Under the pieces are notes generated by a model. It was not told the DNA's origin. It saw only the letters and a list, made by a program, of their open reading frames with translations, and made no database searches. The position numbers and the translations under genes are program-made. A DNA stretch of 64,000 bases from Gemella haemolysans (lineage in GTDB: Bacteria; Bacillota; Bacilli; Staphylococcales; Gemellaceae): NCBI RefSeq assembly GCF_012273215.1, contig NZ_CP050965.1:826541-890540 (forward strand). Reading direction: 5' to 3'. This document shows positions 17,088 through 26,534 of this stretch, one piece after another (the first letter of the stretch is position 1; every line of letters starts with the position of its first letter).

Positions 17088-17870
17088 TTAAAATTCGTTA
17101 GAAAACATTAATTCTAAGAAATATTCTTTTAATACTTTAATATATGTACCCTTCATACCTAATGATTTAGATTCAATAATACCAGCACTTTCTAATTTTC
17201 TAAGAGCATTTACGATTACAGATCTTGTAATCCCTACTCTATCAGCAATTTTACTAGCGATTAATAATCCTTCTGTTCCATCTAATTCTCTAAAGATATG
17301 TTCAATAGCTTCTTTCTCAGAGAATGACAATGAGTTTAGAGCCATATTAACCATATCTTTATCTCTTGCTAAGTTTTTCTCTTTATCTTGTTTTTCATGT
17401 AAAATCTCGATACCTACTACTGTAGATGCATACTCAGCTAAAACTAAATCATCATCTTTGAAATCATTATCCATTCTACCAATTACAAGTGTACCTAAAC
17501 GTTCTCCACCACCTCTAATTGGTAGGATTACAGTATAACTGTTTCCTTCAAAGCGTTCTTCTTCTTCTTCAGGGAAAATTGATAATGGTTCTTGGAAAGG
17601 AATATTAACCTTTGTGGCATAAACTTTTAATGTTGCATCTAGATAAGCTTTAGGAACTTTTCTATCTTGAATGATTTTTTCCATACGTTCATTTGAATAA
17701 TCAACGATTGAATCATAACCAAGAATATTCCCTTCAGTATCTAGAATATAAACTACTGAATCTAAAATCGGACTAAGACGCATAGCCATCGCTTCAAAGT
17801 CTACGTTGTCATGACGTCCTTCTTGTAAAATTGTACTAATTTTTCTTGTTTTTTGTAATAAACTTGCCAT
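17088..17870 (-). CDS. codY: Global transcriptional regulator CodY
   Basis: A 260-residue regulator. The N-terminal GAF domain (~1-155) senses branched-chain amino acids; the C-terminal winged helix (~200-245) contains ASKIADRVGITRSVIVNAL and the GMKGTYIKV wing, all strongly conserved. With isoleucine/leucine/valine and GTP it represses nutrient-limitation and virulence genes in Firmicutes. It has its own promoter directly upstream. In Staphylococcus and Bacillus codY follows xerC-hslV-hslU; here trmFO is directly upstream and those genes are absent. Confidence 0.98.
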   Translation of the reverse strand: MASLLQKTRKISTILQEGRHDNVDFEAMAMRLSPILDSVVYILDTEGNILGYDSIVDYSNERMEKIIQDRKVPKAYLDATLKVYATKVNIPFQEPLSIFPEEEEERFEGNSYTVILPIRGGGERLGTLVIGRMDNDFKDDDLVLAEYASTVVGIEILHEKQDKEKNLARDKDMVNMALNSLSFSEKEAIEHIFRELDGTEGLLIASKIADRVGITRSVIVNALRKLESAGIIESKSLGMKGTYIKVLKEYFLELMFSNEF

Positions 17871-17902
17871 TAATTTTCTCCTTACAAAATACTTCCCTGA
17901 CT

Positions 17903-17931
17903 ATTATAACATTTATTTTAATAAATTGTAA
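17903..17931 (-). promoter_or_regulatory. Promoter of codY
   Basis: Minus strand: -35 TTACAA (17926-17931), 17-base spacer, -10 TATAAT (17903-17908), followed by an AAGGAG site. Confidence 0.8.
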
Positions 17932-17949
17932 GACTTTTTAAAAATTAAT

Positions 17950-19254
17950 TTAATCAATTTTGAAATTTTCTAAAATTTCTAGCGATCTTTTAGCATATCT
18001 TTCATATTTTTCCTTTTTATCTTTGATTCTTTCAGGAAGTGGTTTAATAATACCAAAATTTGCATTCATAGGTTGGAAGTTTTTACTTGTGCTATCAACG
18101 ATATAGTTAGCCATTGCCCCAATCATTGTTTCAGTTGGAAATACTACTTCTCTACCTTCAGTATTATAAAGCGCGTTTAACGCTGCAACAATCCCTGAAG
18201 CTGCACTTTCAACATATCCTTCTACCCCTGTCATTTGACCAGCGAAATAAATATTTTTTTCTTCTTTTAATCTATATGTTTTTTCTAATAATTGTGGTGA
18301 ATTTAAGTATGTATTTCTGTGCATAACACCATATCGTACGATATTAGCATTTTCAAGCCCAGGAATCATATTAATAATTCTCTTTTGTTCACCCCATTTA
18401 AGGTGAGTTTGGAACCCAACAATATTGTATAGAGTTCCTTCACTATTATCTTGACGCAATTGAACAACGGCATATGGACGTTTATCAGTTTTTGGATCTT
18501 CTAATCCTACTGGTTTCATCGGTCCAAATAATAAAGTTTTCTCTCCACGTTTAGCCATTTCTTCAAAAGGCATACACCCTTCAAAGTAAATTTCTTTTTC
18601 AAATTCTTTTAACGGAGCAGCTTCAGCTGTTATTAATTCATTATAGAAATTTGTAAATTCTTCTTTTGTCATCGGACAGTTTAAATAAGCCGCTTCACCT
18701 TTATCATATCTTGATTTTAGATAAACTTTTTCCATATCGATAGAATCTTTTTCTATAATTGGTGCTGCAGCATCATAGAAATATAATCCATCTTGTTTAG
18801 TATAGTTTCTAATATCTTGGCTTAAGGCATCTGATGTAAGTGGTCCTGTTGCAACTATTACAGGTACATCTCCTTTAGGAATTTGTGGTAGTTCTTCACC
18901 GATAACATTAATATTTGGATGATTTTTAATAGTTTCAGTAATCATTTCTGAGAATTTATCTCTATCTACCGCAAGTGCTCCACCAGCTGGTACTTGTGTT
19001 GCATCCGCACATTTAATAATGATTGAATCTAACATTCTCATCTCTTCTTTTAATAATCCAACAGCATTTGTTATATTATTGGCTCTTAATGAGTTAGAAC
19101 AAACTAACTCCCCAAAGTTTTGTGTTTTATGAGCAGGAGTCATCTTCTTAGGTCTCATCTCATAAAGATCAACCTTTACTCCACGTTTTGCTAGTTGCCA
19201 AGCAGCTTCACTTCCTGCTAGCCCTGCCCCAATTACTATTACTTTTTTTTCCAT
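17950..19254 (-). CDS. trmFO: Methylenetetrahydrofolate-tRNA-(uracil-54-C5)-methyltransferase TrmFO
   Basis: A 434-residue flavoprotein that makes 5-methyluridine at position 54 of tRNA using methylene-THF and FAD. The FAD-binding [11 protein letters not shown] (9-19) opens the protein. The two catalytic cysteines are visible in LVCSNSL (C52) and EGCMPFE (C227). Length is normal. It is the third gene of the desulfurase-thiI-trmFO operon, 20 bases after thiI, so two tRNA uridine-modifying activities are cotranscribed. The usual neighbour xerC is missing. Confidence 0.97.
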   Translation of the reverse strand: MEKKVIVIGAGLAGSEAAWQLAKRGVKVDLYEMRPKKMTPAHKTQNFGELVCSNSLRANNITNAVGLLKEEMRMLDSIIIKCADATQVPAGGALAVDRDKFSEMITETIKNHPNINVIGEELPQIPKGDVPVIVATGPLTSDALSQDIRNYTKQDGLYFYDAAAPIIEKDSIDMEKVYLKSRYDKGEAAYLNCPMTKEEFTNFYNELITAEAAPLKEFEKEIYFEGCMPFEEMAKRGEKTLLFGPMKPVGLEDPKTDKRPYAVVQLRQDNSEGTLYNIVGFQTHLKWGEQKRIINMIPGLENANIVRYGVMHRNTYLNSPQLLEKTYRLKEEKNIYFAGQMTGVEGYVESAASGIVAALNALYNTEGREVVFPTETMIGAMANYIVDSTSKNFQPMNANFGIIKPLPERIKDKKEKYERYAKRSLEILENFKID

Positions 19255-19274
19255 TAATTATCTCACTTTCTATT

Positions 19275-20531
19275 TTATAATAAATCTGAAAAATCTTCTT
19301 TTTCTTCTTTTTTAACTTCTTGTTCTCTCATATCTTGAGTAATAACTCTACCATTTTTATCAAAAAAATATGTTTGAACACTATCTAATGTCTCAGCTAT
19401 TAAATCTGAGTACTCATCACGTGCTTCATAAGCTTTAATTTTTTCTAATCTTGGTTTTGTTTTTGGTGCTTTTGGCGTGAAAATTGTGCAACAATCTTCA
19501 AAAGGAAGATTAGAAATTTCTAATGTTTCAATTTCTTGAGCAATTTTAATTATATCAACTTTATCCATTGTCAATAATGGTCTTAATATCGGTAAGTTAG
19601 TGACCTCATTAATACAATTCATCGACTCTAAAGTTTGTGATGCTACCTGTCCAAGAGATTCTCCAGTTGCAATAGCTAAACAGCCTTCCTTTTTAGCCAC
19701 TTCTTCAGCAATGCGTAACATGAATCTTCTTGTTGAAGTCATAGTATAATTCGATGGAACACGTTTAACAATCTCTGTTTGTAACTTAGTAAAGTTAACA
19801 ACGTGTAATTTAATTTTTCCTACTACTTCACTTAACTTAATAGTTAAATCAAAAATCTTTTGTAATGCTTCAGCAGAAGTGAACGGTGGTGATTGGAAAT
19901 GAATCATTTCAACTTCTACACCTTTAACTTGAAGAGTATGTGCGGCTACTGGTGAATCAATACCACCAGATAACAGTAATAAAGCTTTCGAAGAAGTATT
20001 AACCGGGAAACCACCCACCCCTTTTATAAAGTCTGTAAAAATAAATACCCCTTCACTACGAACTTCTACATTTATAACAAAATCCGGTTGTTTTACATTC
20101 ACTTTTAAATTTTTGTAGTTTATTAACACATGGCTTCCAAACACATTATTTAATTCATTTGTAGTATGTGGGAAGTTCTTATTTGGACGTTTAGTTTGAA
20201 TTTTAAATTTGTATTCTTTATCTAACTTAGTTTCAAGCAGCTTATCAATAACCTTCTTAGCTTCTTCAACATCTAATCCTGCTCTTAATACAGGTGAAAA
20301 ATTATGAATACCTGGTACTCTTTTTAATCTTTCCATAATTTCATGAACATCTTCATTGTGATCTAAATGTATATACATTCTATCTCTTTTAGTTTGAACA
20401 TGAAAACCTGTTAACCCTTGTAAATTATATCTAATATTTTTTGTAAGTTTTTTTAGAAATTCATTTCTATTCCCAGATTTTAGAGTAAGCTCTCCATATC
20501 TTACTATAATATGACTAAATTCCACTTTCAA
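19275..20531 (-). CDS. thiI: tRNA 4-thiouridine synthase / thiazole biosynthesis protein ThiI
   Basis: A 418-residue protein: ferredoxin-like and THUMP RNA-binding domains (~1-165), then a PP-loop ATPase with LLLSGGIDSPVAAH (185-198). It adenylates U8 of tRNA and transfers sulfur to give s4U. It lacks the C-terminal rhodanese domain of the enterobacterial form, as is usual in Firmicutes, where a dedicated desulfurase supplies sulfur. That desulfurase gene overlaps it by 17 bases upstream. Confidence 0.96.
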   Translation of the reverse strand: MKVEFSHIIVRYGELTLKSGNRNEFLKKLTKNIRYNLQGLTGFHVQTKRDRMYIHLDHNEDVHEIMERLKRVPGIHNFSPVLRAGLDVEEAKKVIDKLLETKLDKEYKFKIQTKRPNKNFPHTTNELNNVFGSHVLINYKNLKVNVKQPDFVINVEVRSEGVFIFTDFIKGVGGFPVNTSSKALLLLSGGIDSPVAAHTLQVKGVEVEMIHFQSPPFTSAEALQKIFDLTIKLSEVVGKIKLHVVNFTKLQTEIVKRVPSNYTMTSTRRFMLRIAEEVAKKEGCLAIATGESLGQVASQTLESMNCINEVTNLPILRPLLTMDKVDIIKIAQEIETLEISNLPFEDCCTIFTPKAPKTKPRLEKIKAYEARDEYSDLIAETLDSVQTYFFDKNGRVITQDMREQEVKKEEKEDFSDLL

Positions 20532-21666
20532 TTACCTCTTTAAATTTTTTATTGTACTCATCTATTAATACTTCAATAAACGTTTCAACTTCTTTTCTTG
20601 TAGTTTCATATGAGAAACTAACTCGAATACTACCTTCTATATTTTCCTTAGATAATCCCCTTGCATACAACGCCTCATTAAGATGGAATGTTTTTGAAGA
20701 ACAAGCACTTGTAGTAGATACCATGATACCTCTATCATTCAAGGCATTAACAATTACCTCACCTTTAATTTTTGGTAAGCTAATGTTAACAATAGAATCC
20801 ACAAAATTTTCACTTAATGGCGAATTAATTACTATATGCTTATATTTAGAGAATTCATCAACGATAAGTTTTTTAAATTCCTTATGCTTAGCTTTTATCG
20901 CTTCAACTTTTTCCTGTGATAATCTTAACGATTTTGCTAAACTCACCGCAGCTGCAACATTTACTGTTCCACTACGTAATCCATCCTCGTGACCACCACC
21001 AAAAGTAATATTATGAACTGTTCGTCTAGATTTTAAATACAACACTCCTATACCTTTTAGACCATGAAATTTATGTGCAGAAATAGAATAGCTATCAACT
21101 TTTGAAAGGTCAATGCTATTTTTTAAAACTCCTTGAACACCATCAACATGAAAATGAACTTTTGGATACTCTTTTAGTATCTCAGAAATTTCATTGATAG
21201 GTTGAATTGCCCCGAATACATTATTAACATGCATCACGCTTAATAATATAGTTTCCTTCGTTAATAATGTTTTTAAATGATTTAAATCTATAATACCATT
21301 CTCATCAACATTAACATAGTCTAAAATAAAACCACGTTTTTCTAGTTCTCTAAATGTTTCTAAAACTGAAGGATGTTCAATCTTAGAAACTATAATCCTA
21401 TTTCCAAAATCTTTCTTGTGTTCAACACTTCCTAATAATGCAATATTATTACTCTCGGTAGCACATGAAGTAAAAAAGATATTTTCTTCCCCTACACCAA
21501 GAATACTTGCCACTTGAGCTCTTGCAGCTGAAAGAAGTTTATTAGTTGTTTTTCCAAATTTGTTGATACTAGCTGGATTTCCATAGTAAGACGTATTAAC
21601 TTCCACAAAAGCATCTAGAACTTCTTTATACGGTTTAGTCGTAGCACAATTATCTAAATATATCAT
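20515..21666 (-). CDS. Cysteine desulfurase (NifS/IscS family; thiI partner, NifZ-like)
   Basis: A 383-residue PLP enzyme taking sulfur from cysteine. The PLP lysine lies in SAHKFHGLKG (K199) and the sulfur-carrying cysteine in TTSACSSKT (C322). The 17-base overlap with thiI matches the Bacillus nifZ-thiI arrangement, where the pair makes 4-thiouridine; assignment as the dedicated ThiI partner is based on that context. First gene of the operon, with a strong promoter and a leader inverted repeat. Alternative: a general IscS-type supplier for other thiolation. Confidence 0.92.
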   Translation of the reverse strand: MIYLDNCATTKPYKEVLDAFVEVNTSYYGNPASINKFGKTTNKLLSAARAQVASILGVGEENIFFTSCATESNNIALLGSVEHKKDFGNRIIVSKIEHPSVLETFRELEKRGFILDYVNVDENGIIDLNHLKTLLTKETILLSVMHVNNVFGAIQPINEISEILKEYPKVHFHVDGVQGVLKNSIDLSKVDSYSISAHKFHGLKGIGVLYLKSRRTVHNITFGGGHEDGLRSGTVNVAAAVSLAKSLRLSQEKVEAIKAKHKEFKKLIVDEFSKYKHIVINSPLSENFVDSIVNISLPKIKGEVIVNALNDRGIMVSTTSACSSKTFHLNEALYARGLSKENIEGSIRVSFSYETTRKEVETFIEVLIDEYNKKFKEVIESGI

Positions 21667-21693
21667 ACTATCTACCTTTCTTTCTCAGTAATT

Positions 21694-21723
21694 AAATATG
21701 TTTTTCAAAAAATAAACATATTT
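21694..21723 (-). promoter_or_regulatory. 10-bp inverted repeat at the start of the desulfurase-thiI-trmFO transcript
   Basis: AAATATGTTT and its exact complement AAACATATTT are separated by 10 bases. It lies a few bases after the predicted transcription start and before the AAGGTAG ribosome site. It could be an operator or a 5' stabilising hairpin; no function is shown. Confidence 0.45.
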
Positions 21724-21736
21724 TGAACCACTATAA

Positions 21737-21765
21737 AGTATATAATAAAATCAATTATTTATCAA
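21737..21765 (-). promoter_or_regulatory. Promoter of the desulfurase-thiI-trmFO operon
   Basis: Minus strand: -35 TTGATA (21760-21765), 17-base spacer, -10 TATACT (21737-21742). Confidence 0.75.
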
Positions 21766-21830
21766 TTAAACAGGCTATATTTAATATATCTACATTCGTA
21801 AATCCATTGAAAAGTTTTAAAATTATAAGA

Positions 21831-21874
21831 GGAGTCTCTCAGAAATATGAAATTTTCATACTAGTGAGAAACTC
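21831..21874 (-). terminator. Terminator of the cmk-plsC-thioesterase operon
   Basis: A long two-part hairpin: GGAGTTTCTCA pairs with TGAGAGACTCC (one mismatch), continuing as TATGAAA/TTTCATA at the tip. It is followed by a T-containing tract on the minus strand. Confidence 0.75.
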
Positions 21875-21890
21875 CTTTAATTATTTATAA

Positions 21891-22322
21891 TTAATCTTTA
21901 TATTCATTTGCTACAACGTCTTTAAGAATTTGATCCCATTTTGGTAAATTTCTATCAATTCTTATAGCTCGATCACTATCTGTTCCTAGAATATTGTGCG
22001 AACTTGAAGCAATAATAACTACTTCTCCATCTACAAAAAATTCATAAGAAAAAATAGTTTTAATTCCACTATGTTTTTCAATCCATGCTTTAATAAAAAT
22101 ATCTTGACTATTATATTTTATATTAGATCTTATCGAATACTTAACATCAATATCAGCATAATATAAATTATAGTTAATTAAAGAATCGATATCTATACCC
22201 AAACCGTTTAAATAATACTTCTTAGCAAGATTCATCCATTCATAAACATATTTATTATCTAAAAAACCAGCTTGATTGAAAAATTTCTTTTCTAATTTAA
22301 ATTTAATCGTTTTTTCGTACAC
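21891..22322 (-). CDS. Acyl-CoA thioesterase, 4HBT hotdog fold
   Basis: A ~143-residue hotdog protein with the 4HBT-type order: an N-terminal strand, the FLDNKYVYEWMNLAKKYYL helix, and IRSNIKYNSQDIFIKAWI in the following strands. Substrate unknown. I choose the GTG at 22320-22322 because AAAGGAG lies 7 bases upstream, just behind the plsC stop. An upstream in-frame TTG at 22340 overlaps that ribosome site and plsC and is unlikely. Third gene after cmk and plsC, suggesting a lipid-related role by context only. Confidence 0.7.
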   Translation of the reverse strand: MYEKTIKFKLEKKFFNQAGFLDNKYVYEWMNLAKKYYLNGLGIDIDSLINYNLYYADIDVKYSIRSNIKYNSQDIFIKAWIEKHSGIKTIFSYEFFVDGEVVIIASSSHNILGTDSDRAIRIDRNLPKWDQILKDVVANEYKD

Positions 22323-22323
22323 T

Positions 22324-22911
22324 TTATTTCTCCTTTGCAATCAATTCTGAAATTTTTTCCATTAAAATAGCAGTAATCTCATCGTGACTCTTACCTTCTT
22401 CTTTTAAAGAAGTTGCATCTATCTCATCACCAATTACAATTTTAATACTAGAAAAAATTCTAAAATTTTTATTTGGGATAATAGCAAATGGAATAATTTT
22501 TGTTTTTGCTCTCGTAGCAATAAATGACGCTCCGTTATGAGATTGACCAAGGTCTAAATCTTTTGAATGAGAACGAGTACCCTCAGGAAAAATCCCGACA
22601 ACTTCACCTTCTTTAAGTAATTTAATACTATTATTTATCGCAGTTCTATCAAACGTACCTCTTTTTATAGGAATTGCTCCTGTCGCTTCTAAAGCTTGTT
22701 TAACAAAAAATATTTTAAACAATTCTTCTTTAGCTATGAAGCGGATATTTTTCTCGAAAAAAGCTGGGAATAATAATGGATCATGATTACTCAAGTGATT
22801 TCCTGAGATTACTACACCTTTAGCATTTTCTATTTTTTCTTTATTAACAATCGTAACCTTATAAAATGTTTTATAAAATAAACTTAATAATTTTCTTACA
22901 AAATTATACAT
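22324..22911 (-). CDS. plsC: 1-acyl-sn-glycerol-3-phosphate acyltransferase
   Basis: A 195-residue membrane-associated acyltransferase of phosphatidic acid synthesis. The HX4D catalytic motif is in NHLSNHDPLLF (38-48), and the glycerophosphate-binding FPEGTRS is at 108-114. A hydrophobic N-terminus (FVRKLLSLFYKTFYKV) likely anchors it. It lies 19 bases after cmk, an arrangement found in several Firmicutes. Confidence 0.93.
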   Translation of the reverse strand: MYNFVRKLLSLFYKTFYKVTIVNKEKIENAKGVVISGNHLSNHDPLLFPAFFEKNIRFIAKEELFKIFFVKQALEATGAIPIKRGTFDRTAINNSIKLLKEGEVVGIFPEGTRSHSKDLDLGQSHNGASFIATRAKTKIIPFAIIPNKNFRIFSSIKIVIGDEIDATSLKEEGKSHDEITAILMEKISELIAKEK

Positions 22912-22930
22912 GCTACACTCCTATTATATA

Positions 22931-23605
22931 TTATCTTTCTACAACTTTCACTAGTTCAGTCATTTTATCAACAACTTCACCAATAGTCATAGATGTCGTA
23001 TCTACTAATGTTGCAGAGTCAACTTTTACTAGTGGAGCAATATCTCTATTTTCATCTTGCCAATCCCTAGCTTTAATATCTTCCTTAACTTTTTCGAAAT
23101 CAACATTTTCTAAACCTTGACGTTCAAAATCTAATACTCTTCTTCTTGCTCTTTCTTCAACAGACGCTGTTAAAAAAATTTTAACATCTGCATTAGGTAG
23201 GACAACAGAAGCAATATCACGTCCATCCATAATAATATTATTAGTATGAGCTAGATTTCTTTGAGTATCAATTAGGAATTCTCTCACTGCAGGAGATTTA
23301 GCGAATAAAGATGTATACTGACTAACTTCTGCAGTACGTATTTTATCACTAACTTCTACATCATTTACATATACATATTGAACACCATCAACATATTCTA
23401 CTCTAAAATCTAATTTTTCAAGTAATTCTTTAATTCTATTTTCTTCCAATTCTTTTAAATCATTAGATAGAAAATTATACGTTAATGCACGATACATAGC
23501 ACCAGTATCAACATAGTTAAATCCTAGTTTTTCAGCTACCATTTTTGTTATCGTACTTTTTCCAGATCCTGCTGGCCCATCTACAGCCACTGATACATAT
23601 TTCAT
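22931..23605 (-). CDS. cmk: Cytidylate kinase
   Basis: A 224-residue kinase converting CMP/dCMP to the diphosphates. The P-loop GPAGSGKST is near the N-terminus, followed by the nucleoside-binding DTGAMYR and MDGRDIASVV. The start is taken as the ATG at 23603-23605, which has a GAGAGG site upstream and gives the expected MKYVSVAVDG start; an in-frame TTG six codons earlier is not needed. First gene of the cmk-plsC-thioesterase operon. Confidence 0.95.
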   Translation of the reverse strand: MKYVSVAVDGPAGSGKSTITKMVAEKLGFNYVDTGAMYRALTYNFLSNDLKELEENRIKELLEKLDFRVEYVDGVQYVYVNDVEVSDKIRTAEVSQYTSLFAKSPAVREFLIDTQRNLAHTNNIIMDGRDIASVVLPNADVKIFLTASVEERARRRVLDFERQGLENVDFEKVKEDIKARDWQDENRDIAPLVKVDSATLVDTTSMTIGEVVDKMTELVKVVER

Positions 23606-23638
23606 TATATACCTCTCAGACAAATTTTTTCAATATAC

Positions 23639-23647
23639 ATTATAGCA
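23639..23647 (-). promoter_or_regulatory. Extended -10 promoter of cmk
   Basis: Minus strand TGCTATAAT, about 35 bases before the ATG; -35 is weak. Confidence 0.5.
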
Positions 23648-23747
23648 CAGACTTGCTTTTAACACTACATTTATACGAAAAAAATTTTTTATCATCAATA
23701 TTAATTAAACTCAATCTATAAATTTAACAAGATGTAACTCTATAATT

Positions 23748-25856
23748 CTACTTAAGCTTCAATCCTGCTAATCCAGCCAGTGCATTATTCTCTAATTTTT
23801 CCTGCTTCATGTATTTTTTCATATCTACACGGCTAGCCTTATCTTTTTTGCTTGATTTAATTCTCTTATCAACTTCTTTTTGTTTTAAAGAATTTCCACA
23901 TTGACAACGATATGTAGCATTTTCTCCATTTCCGAATAATGTCATTTTCTTATGACAATTATCACAACGAAGATTTGTTAAACGGCTAATGACCTTGCGA
24001 TTACGACAGCTCGGATTAGAACATTTTAGCATTTTAGTTCCTTTTTTATCTACTTCTAACATAAAGCTTCCGCACTCTTCACATTTCTTACCACTAATAT
24101 TATCGTGTTTGAACTTATCTTCACTATCTTTAATTTCTGCGATACAAGATTTTGTATATTGTTTAACATCATTTAGAAACTTATCTTTAGAAAGTTTATT
24201 TCTAGCAATATTATCAAGTTGTTTTTCCCATACCGCTGTCAGAGACGGACTCTTTAGATTTTTCGGAACTAAATTTAAAAGCTGTTTAGCCTTATTAGTA
24301 GTTTTAATTCTTCCATTGTCCAATACTAAATAATCATTCGTGAACAGTTTCTCTAATATGTCCGCCCTAGTCGCAACAGTTCCGATACCATTTGTTTCCT
24401 TAAGAATTTTTCTTTCATTCTCATCATCAACAAATTCAAATGGATTTTCCATTGCATATATTAAACTACCTTCAGTATAATAACTTGGAGGAGTAGTTTG
24501 TTTCTTATTATAGACTAATGACTCAAGTTTAAGACTATTATTCTTTAGATTAATAACTTTATCTTGGATTTCTTCTTTACTTAAAACTTTATAACCTTCC
24601 TGAAGAACTTTTAGACCTTTTGCAGAAAATACCTTATTCTCCGAAGTAAACGAGTAAGTTGTTTCTTCATATTTATATTCAGGTAATAAGTTTTCTAAAA
24701 ATCTTTTCGCTACTAAATTATAAATTTTCATCTCCATCTCAGACATCGACATATAATTTGGTCTTTGTTCTGTAGGAATAATCGCGTGGTGATCACTTAC
24801 TTTTGCATTATTAATAATTTTCTTAGCATTTAAGTCTTTTTCTCTTAATAGTTTTGCAATAATTTCTTTAAAATCTCCACCTATAGCTTGTACACGATCT
24901 CTTAGAGTATTTTTCATATCACTAGTTAAATATCTACTATCAGTTCTAGGATACGTTAAGACTTTATGTCTTTCATATAAACTTTGCACAATATTTAGTG
25001 TCTGTTTCGGTGACATCCCAAATAAAGCACTTGCTGTTTGTTGAATATCTGTTAAATTATATAATGGTTTAGCCGAAGAAGTCTTAGATTTTTTTTGAAC
25101 ATCATTAAATTTAATATCTTTATTAACATTCTTCTTAATAAACTGTTCTGCTTTTTCTAGATTAAACTCACTGTTACCACAGCTAAATTTAACACCATCA
25201 ATTTGAGCTTCATATGTATAATAATCTTTTGGCTTAAACTGTTTGATTTTTTCTTCTCTTTCGAAAACCATCTGTAAAGTTGGTGTTTGAACTCGGCCAC
25301 AGTTTAAAGATGCATTATATTTTAAAGTTAAGGCTCTTGAAGCATTAATCCCGACTAACCAATCCGCATTAGCACGAGCTATACCAGAATGATATAATCC
25401 AAGATATTCTTTTCCATCTTTTAAATTTTTAAATCCATCTTTTATAGCTTTATCAGTTACAGATGAAATCCATAGACGTTTAATATTTTTATTACATTTA
25501 GCTTTATCAATAATGTAGCGCGCAACTAACTCTCCCTCACGTCCAGCATCAGTTGCAATAATAATTTCTTTAACATCTTTTCTATTTAGAGCATTCTCCA
25601 CTACTTTATATTGTTTAAAAGTCTTCTTAATAATTTCAGTCTTCATAAATTTTGGAATCATCGGCAAACTTTCTAAGTTCACATTATTAAATTCTTTATA
25701 TTTATCCGGTGTTTGAAGGGTAATCAAGTGTCCCAATGCCCATGTAACTACATATTTATCTCCCTCTAGGCAACCATTCTTATTATTTTTCGCCCCAAGA
25801 TTTCTCGCTATATCACGAGCAACCGACGGCTTTTCACAAAGTACTACACTTTTCAT
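23748..25856 (-). CDS. topB: DNA topoisomerase III
   Basis: A 702-residue type IA topoisomerase. The N-terminal Toprim domain shows VLCEKPSVARDIA and the metal-binding DAGREGE. The active-site tyrosine lies in LTYPRTDSRYL. The C-terminus has two cysteine clusters resembling zinc ribbons (CEECGSF...CSNPSC and CDNCHKK...CQCGNS), common in the Gram-positive TopB group. It relaxes and decatenates DNA. The start is taken as the ATG at 25854-25856 with GAGG upstream, in preference to an in-frame GTG five codons earlier. It stands alone. Confidence 0.93.
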   Translation of the reverse strand: MKSVVLCEKPSVARDIARNLGAKNNKNGCLEGDKYVVTWALGHLITLQTPDKYKEFNNVNLESLPMIPKFMKTEIIKKTFKQYKVVENALNRKDVKEIIIATDAGREGELVARYIIDKAKCNKNIKRLWISSVTDKAIKDGFKNLKDGKEYLGLYHSGIARANADWLVGINASRALTLKYNASLNCGRVQTPTLQMVFEREEKIKQFKPKDYYTYEAQIDGVKFSCGNSEFNLEKAEQFIKKNVNKDIKFNDVQKKSKTSSAKPLYNLTDIQQTASALFGMSPKQTLNIVQSLYERHKVLTYPRTDSRYLTSDMKNTLRDRVQAIGGDFKEIIAKLLREKDLNAKKIINNAKVSDHHAIIPTEQRPNYMSMSEMEMKIYNLVAKRFLENLLPEYKYEETTYSFTSENKVFSAKGLKVLQEGYKVLSKEEIQDKVINLKNNSLKLESLVYNKKQTTPPSYYTEGSLIYAMENPFEFVDDENERKILKETNGIGTVATRADILEKLFTNDYLVLDNGRIKTTNKAKQLLNLVPKNLKSPSLTAVWEKQLDNIARNKLSKDKFLNDVKQYTKSCIAEIKDSEDKFKHDNISGKKCEECGSFMLEVDKKGTKMLKCSNPSCRNRKVISRLTNLRCDNCHKKMTLFGNGENATYRCQCGNSLKQKEVDKRIKSSKKDKASRVDMKKYMKQEKLENNALAGLAGLKLK

Positions 25857-25962
25857 CAATAATATCCTCACATATTTTCTTTACTACTATAATTATTATA
25901 ATAGAAATAGATTAAAATAACTAGTAGAATTTATAATCACTATCACTTCCCTCCAACATTAG

Positions 25963-25992
25963 TTGTAAAATACACCTCATATATATTATAAT
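25963..25992 (+). promoter_or_regulatory. Promoter of the nucleoside deoxyribosyltransferase gene
   Basis: -35 TTGTAA (25963-25968), 18-base spacer, -10 TATAAT (25987-25992), then an AAAGGAGG site before the ATG at 26021. Confidence 0.7.
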
Positions 25993-26020
25993 TTATATAA
26001 CAACAAAGGAGGATTTGTCT

Positions 26021-26479
26021 ATGAAACTTTATTTAGCAGGAGCACTATTTAATGAAGCGGAAATCGCTCAACGTTTAAAAGAGGGAAAATTATTAAGTGA
26101 AAGATTCGGAGAAAGATTATCTGTATTCAATCCAATCGACCAACCTTTTAACGAAGATAAACAAACATTACCAACACCTCAAGATATTTTCAATGGAGAT
26201 ACATACGCAGTAGAAAATTGTGATATTTTCTTAGCAGATGTAACTAACGAAGACAGCGGAGTTATGGTAGAATTAGGAATAGCTATTGCACTAAACAAAA
26301 AAATTATTGCAATAAATTCAGATATTAGATTAAAATCTGCTAACAAATACGATATACCTAGCTATGCAATGAACCATTATGTTCTTGGTGGTATTTTAAA
26401 ACATGGTACACTAGTTTACAGTTTTGAAGAAGCTATGAACGAATTAGAAAAACTGTTTTGCCTAAAAACTAAACTATAA
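26021..26479 (+). CDS. Nucleoside 2-deoxyribosyltransferase
   Basis: A 152-residue protein of the deoxyribosyltransferase family, which swaps bases on deoxyribonucleosides in purine/pyrimidine salvage. MKLYLAGALFNEAE at the start, NCDIFLADV in the middle and the catalytic glutamate in DSGVMVELGIA are the expected motifs. Length is normal. The start is the ATG at 26021, placed after AAAGGAGG; an in-frame TTG six bases earlier is too close to that site. Single gene with its own promoter and terminator. Confidence 0.88.
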   Translation: MKLYLAGALFNEAEIAQRLKEGKLLSERFGERLSVFNPIDQPFNEDKQTLPTPQDIFNGDTYAVENCDIFLADVTNEDSGVMVELGIAIALNKKIIAINSDIRLKSANKYDIPSYAMNHYVLGGILKHGTLVYSFEEAMNELEKLFCLKTKL

Positions 26480-26490
26480 CTAACACGATA

Positions 26491-26531
26491 AAAAAGCTTT
26501 AAAAATAGATTTTCTACTTTTAAAGCTTTTT
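26491..26531. terminator. Bidirectional terminator between deoxyribosyltransferase and threonine aldolase
   Basis: AAAAAGCTTTAAAA pairs with TTTTAAAGCTTTTT between convergent genes. Confidence 0.85.
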
Positions 26532-26534
26532 ATA

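Noticed and set aside
17871..17949. CodY-box autoregulatory site
   Set aside because: No stretch close to the AATTTTCWGAAAATT consensus is seen upstream of codY.
21831..21874. Third copy of the intergenic repeat
   Set aside because: It shares only a GGAGT...ACTCC hairpin theme with the repeat; the other blocks are absent, so it is an ordinary terminator.
22323..22340. TTG start of the hotdog thioesterase inside plsC
   Set aside because: It overlaps the AAAGGAG ribosome site that clearly serves the GTG at 22322.
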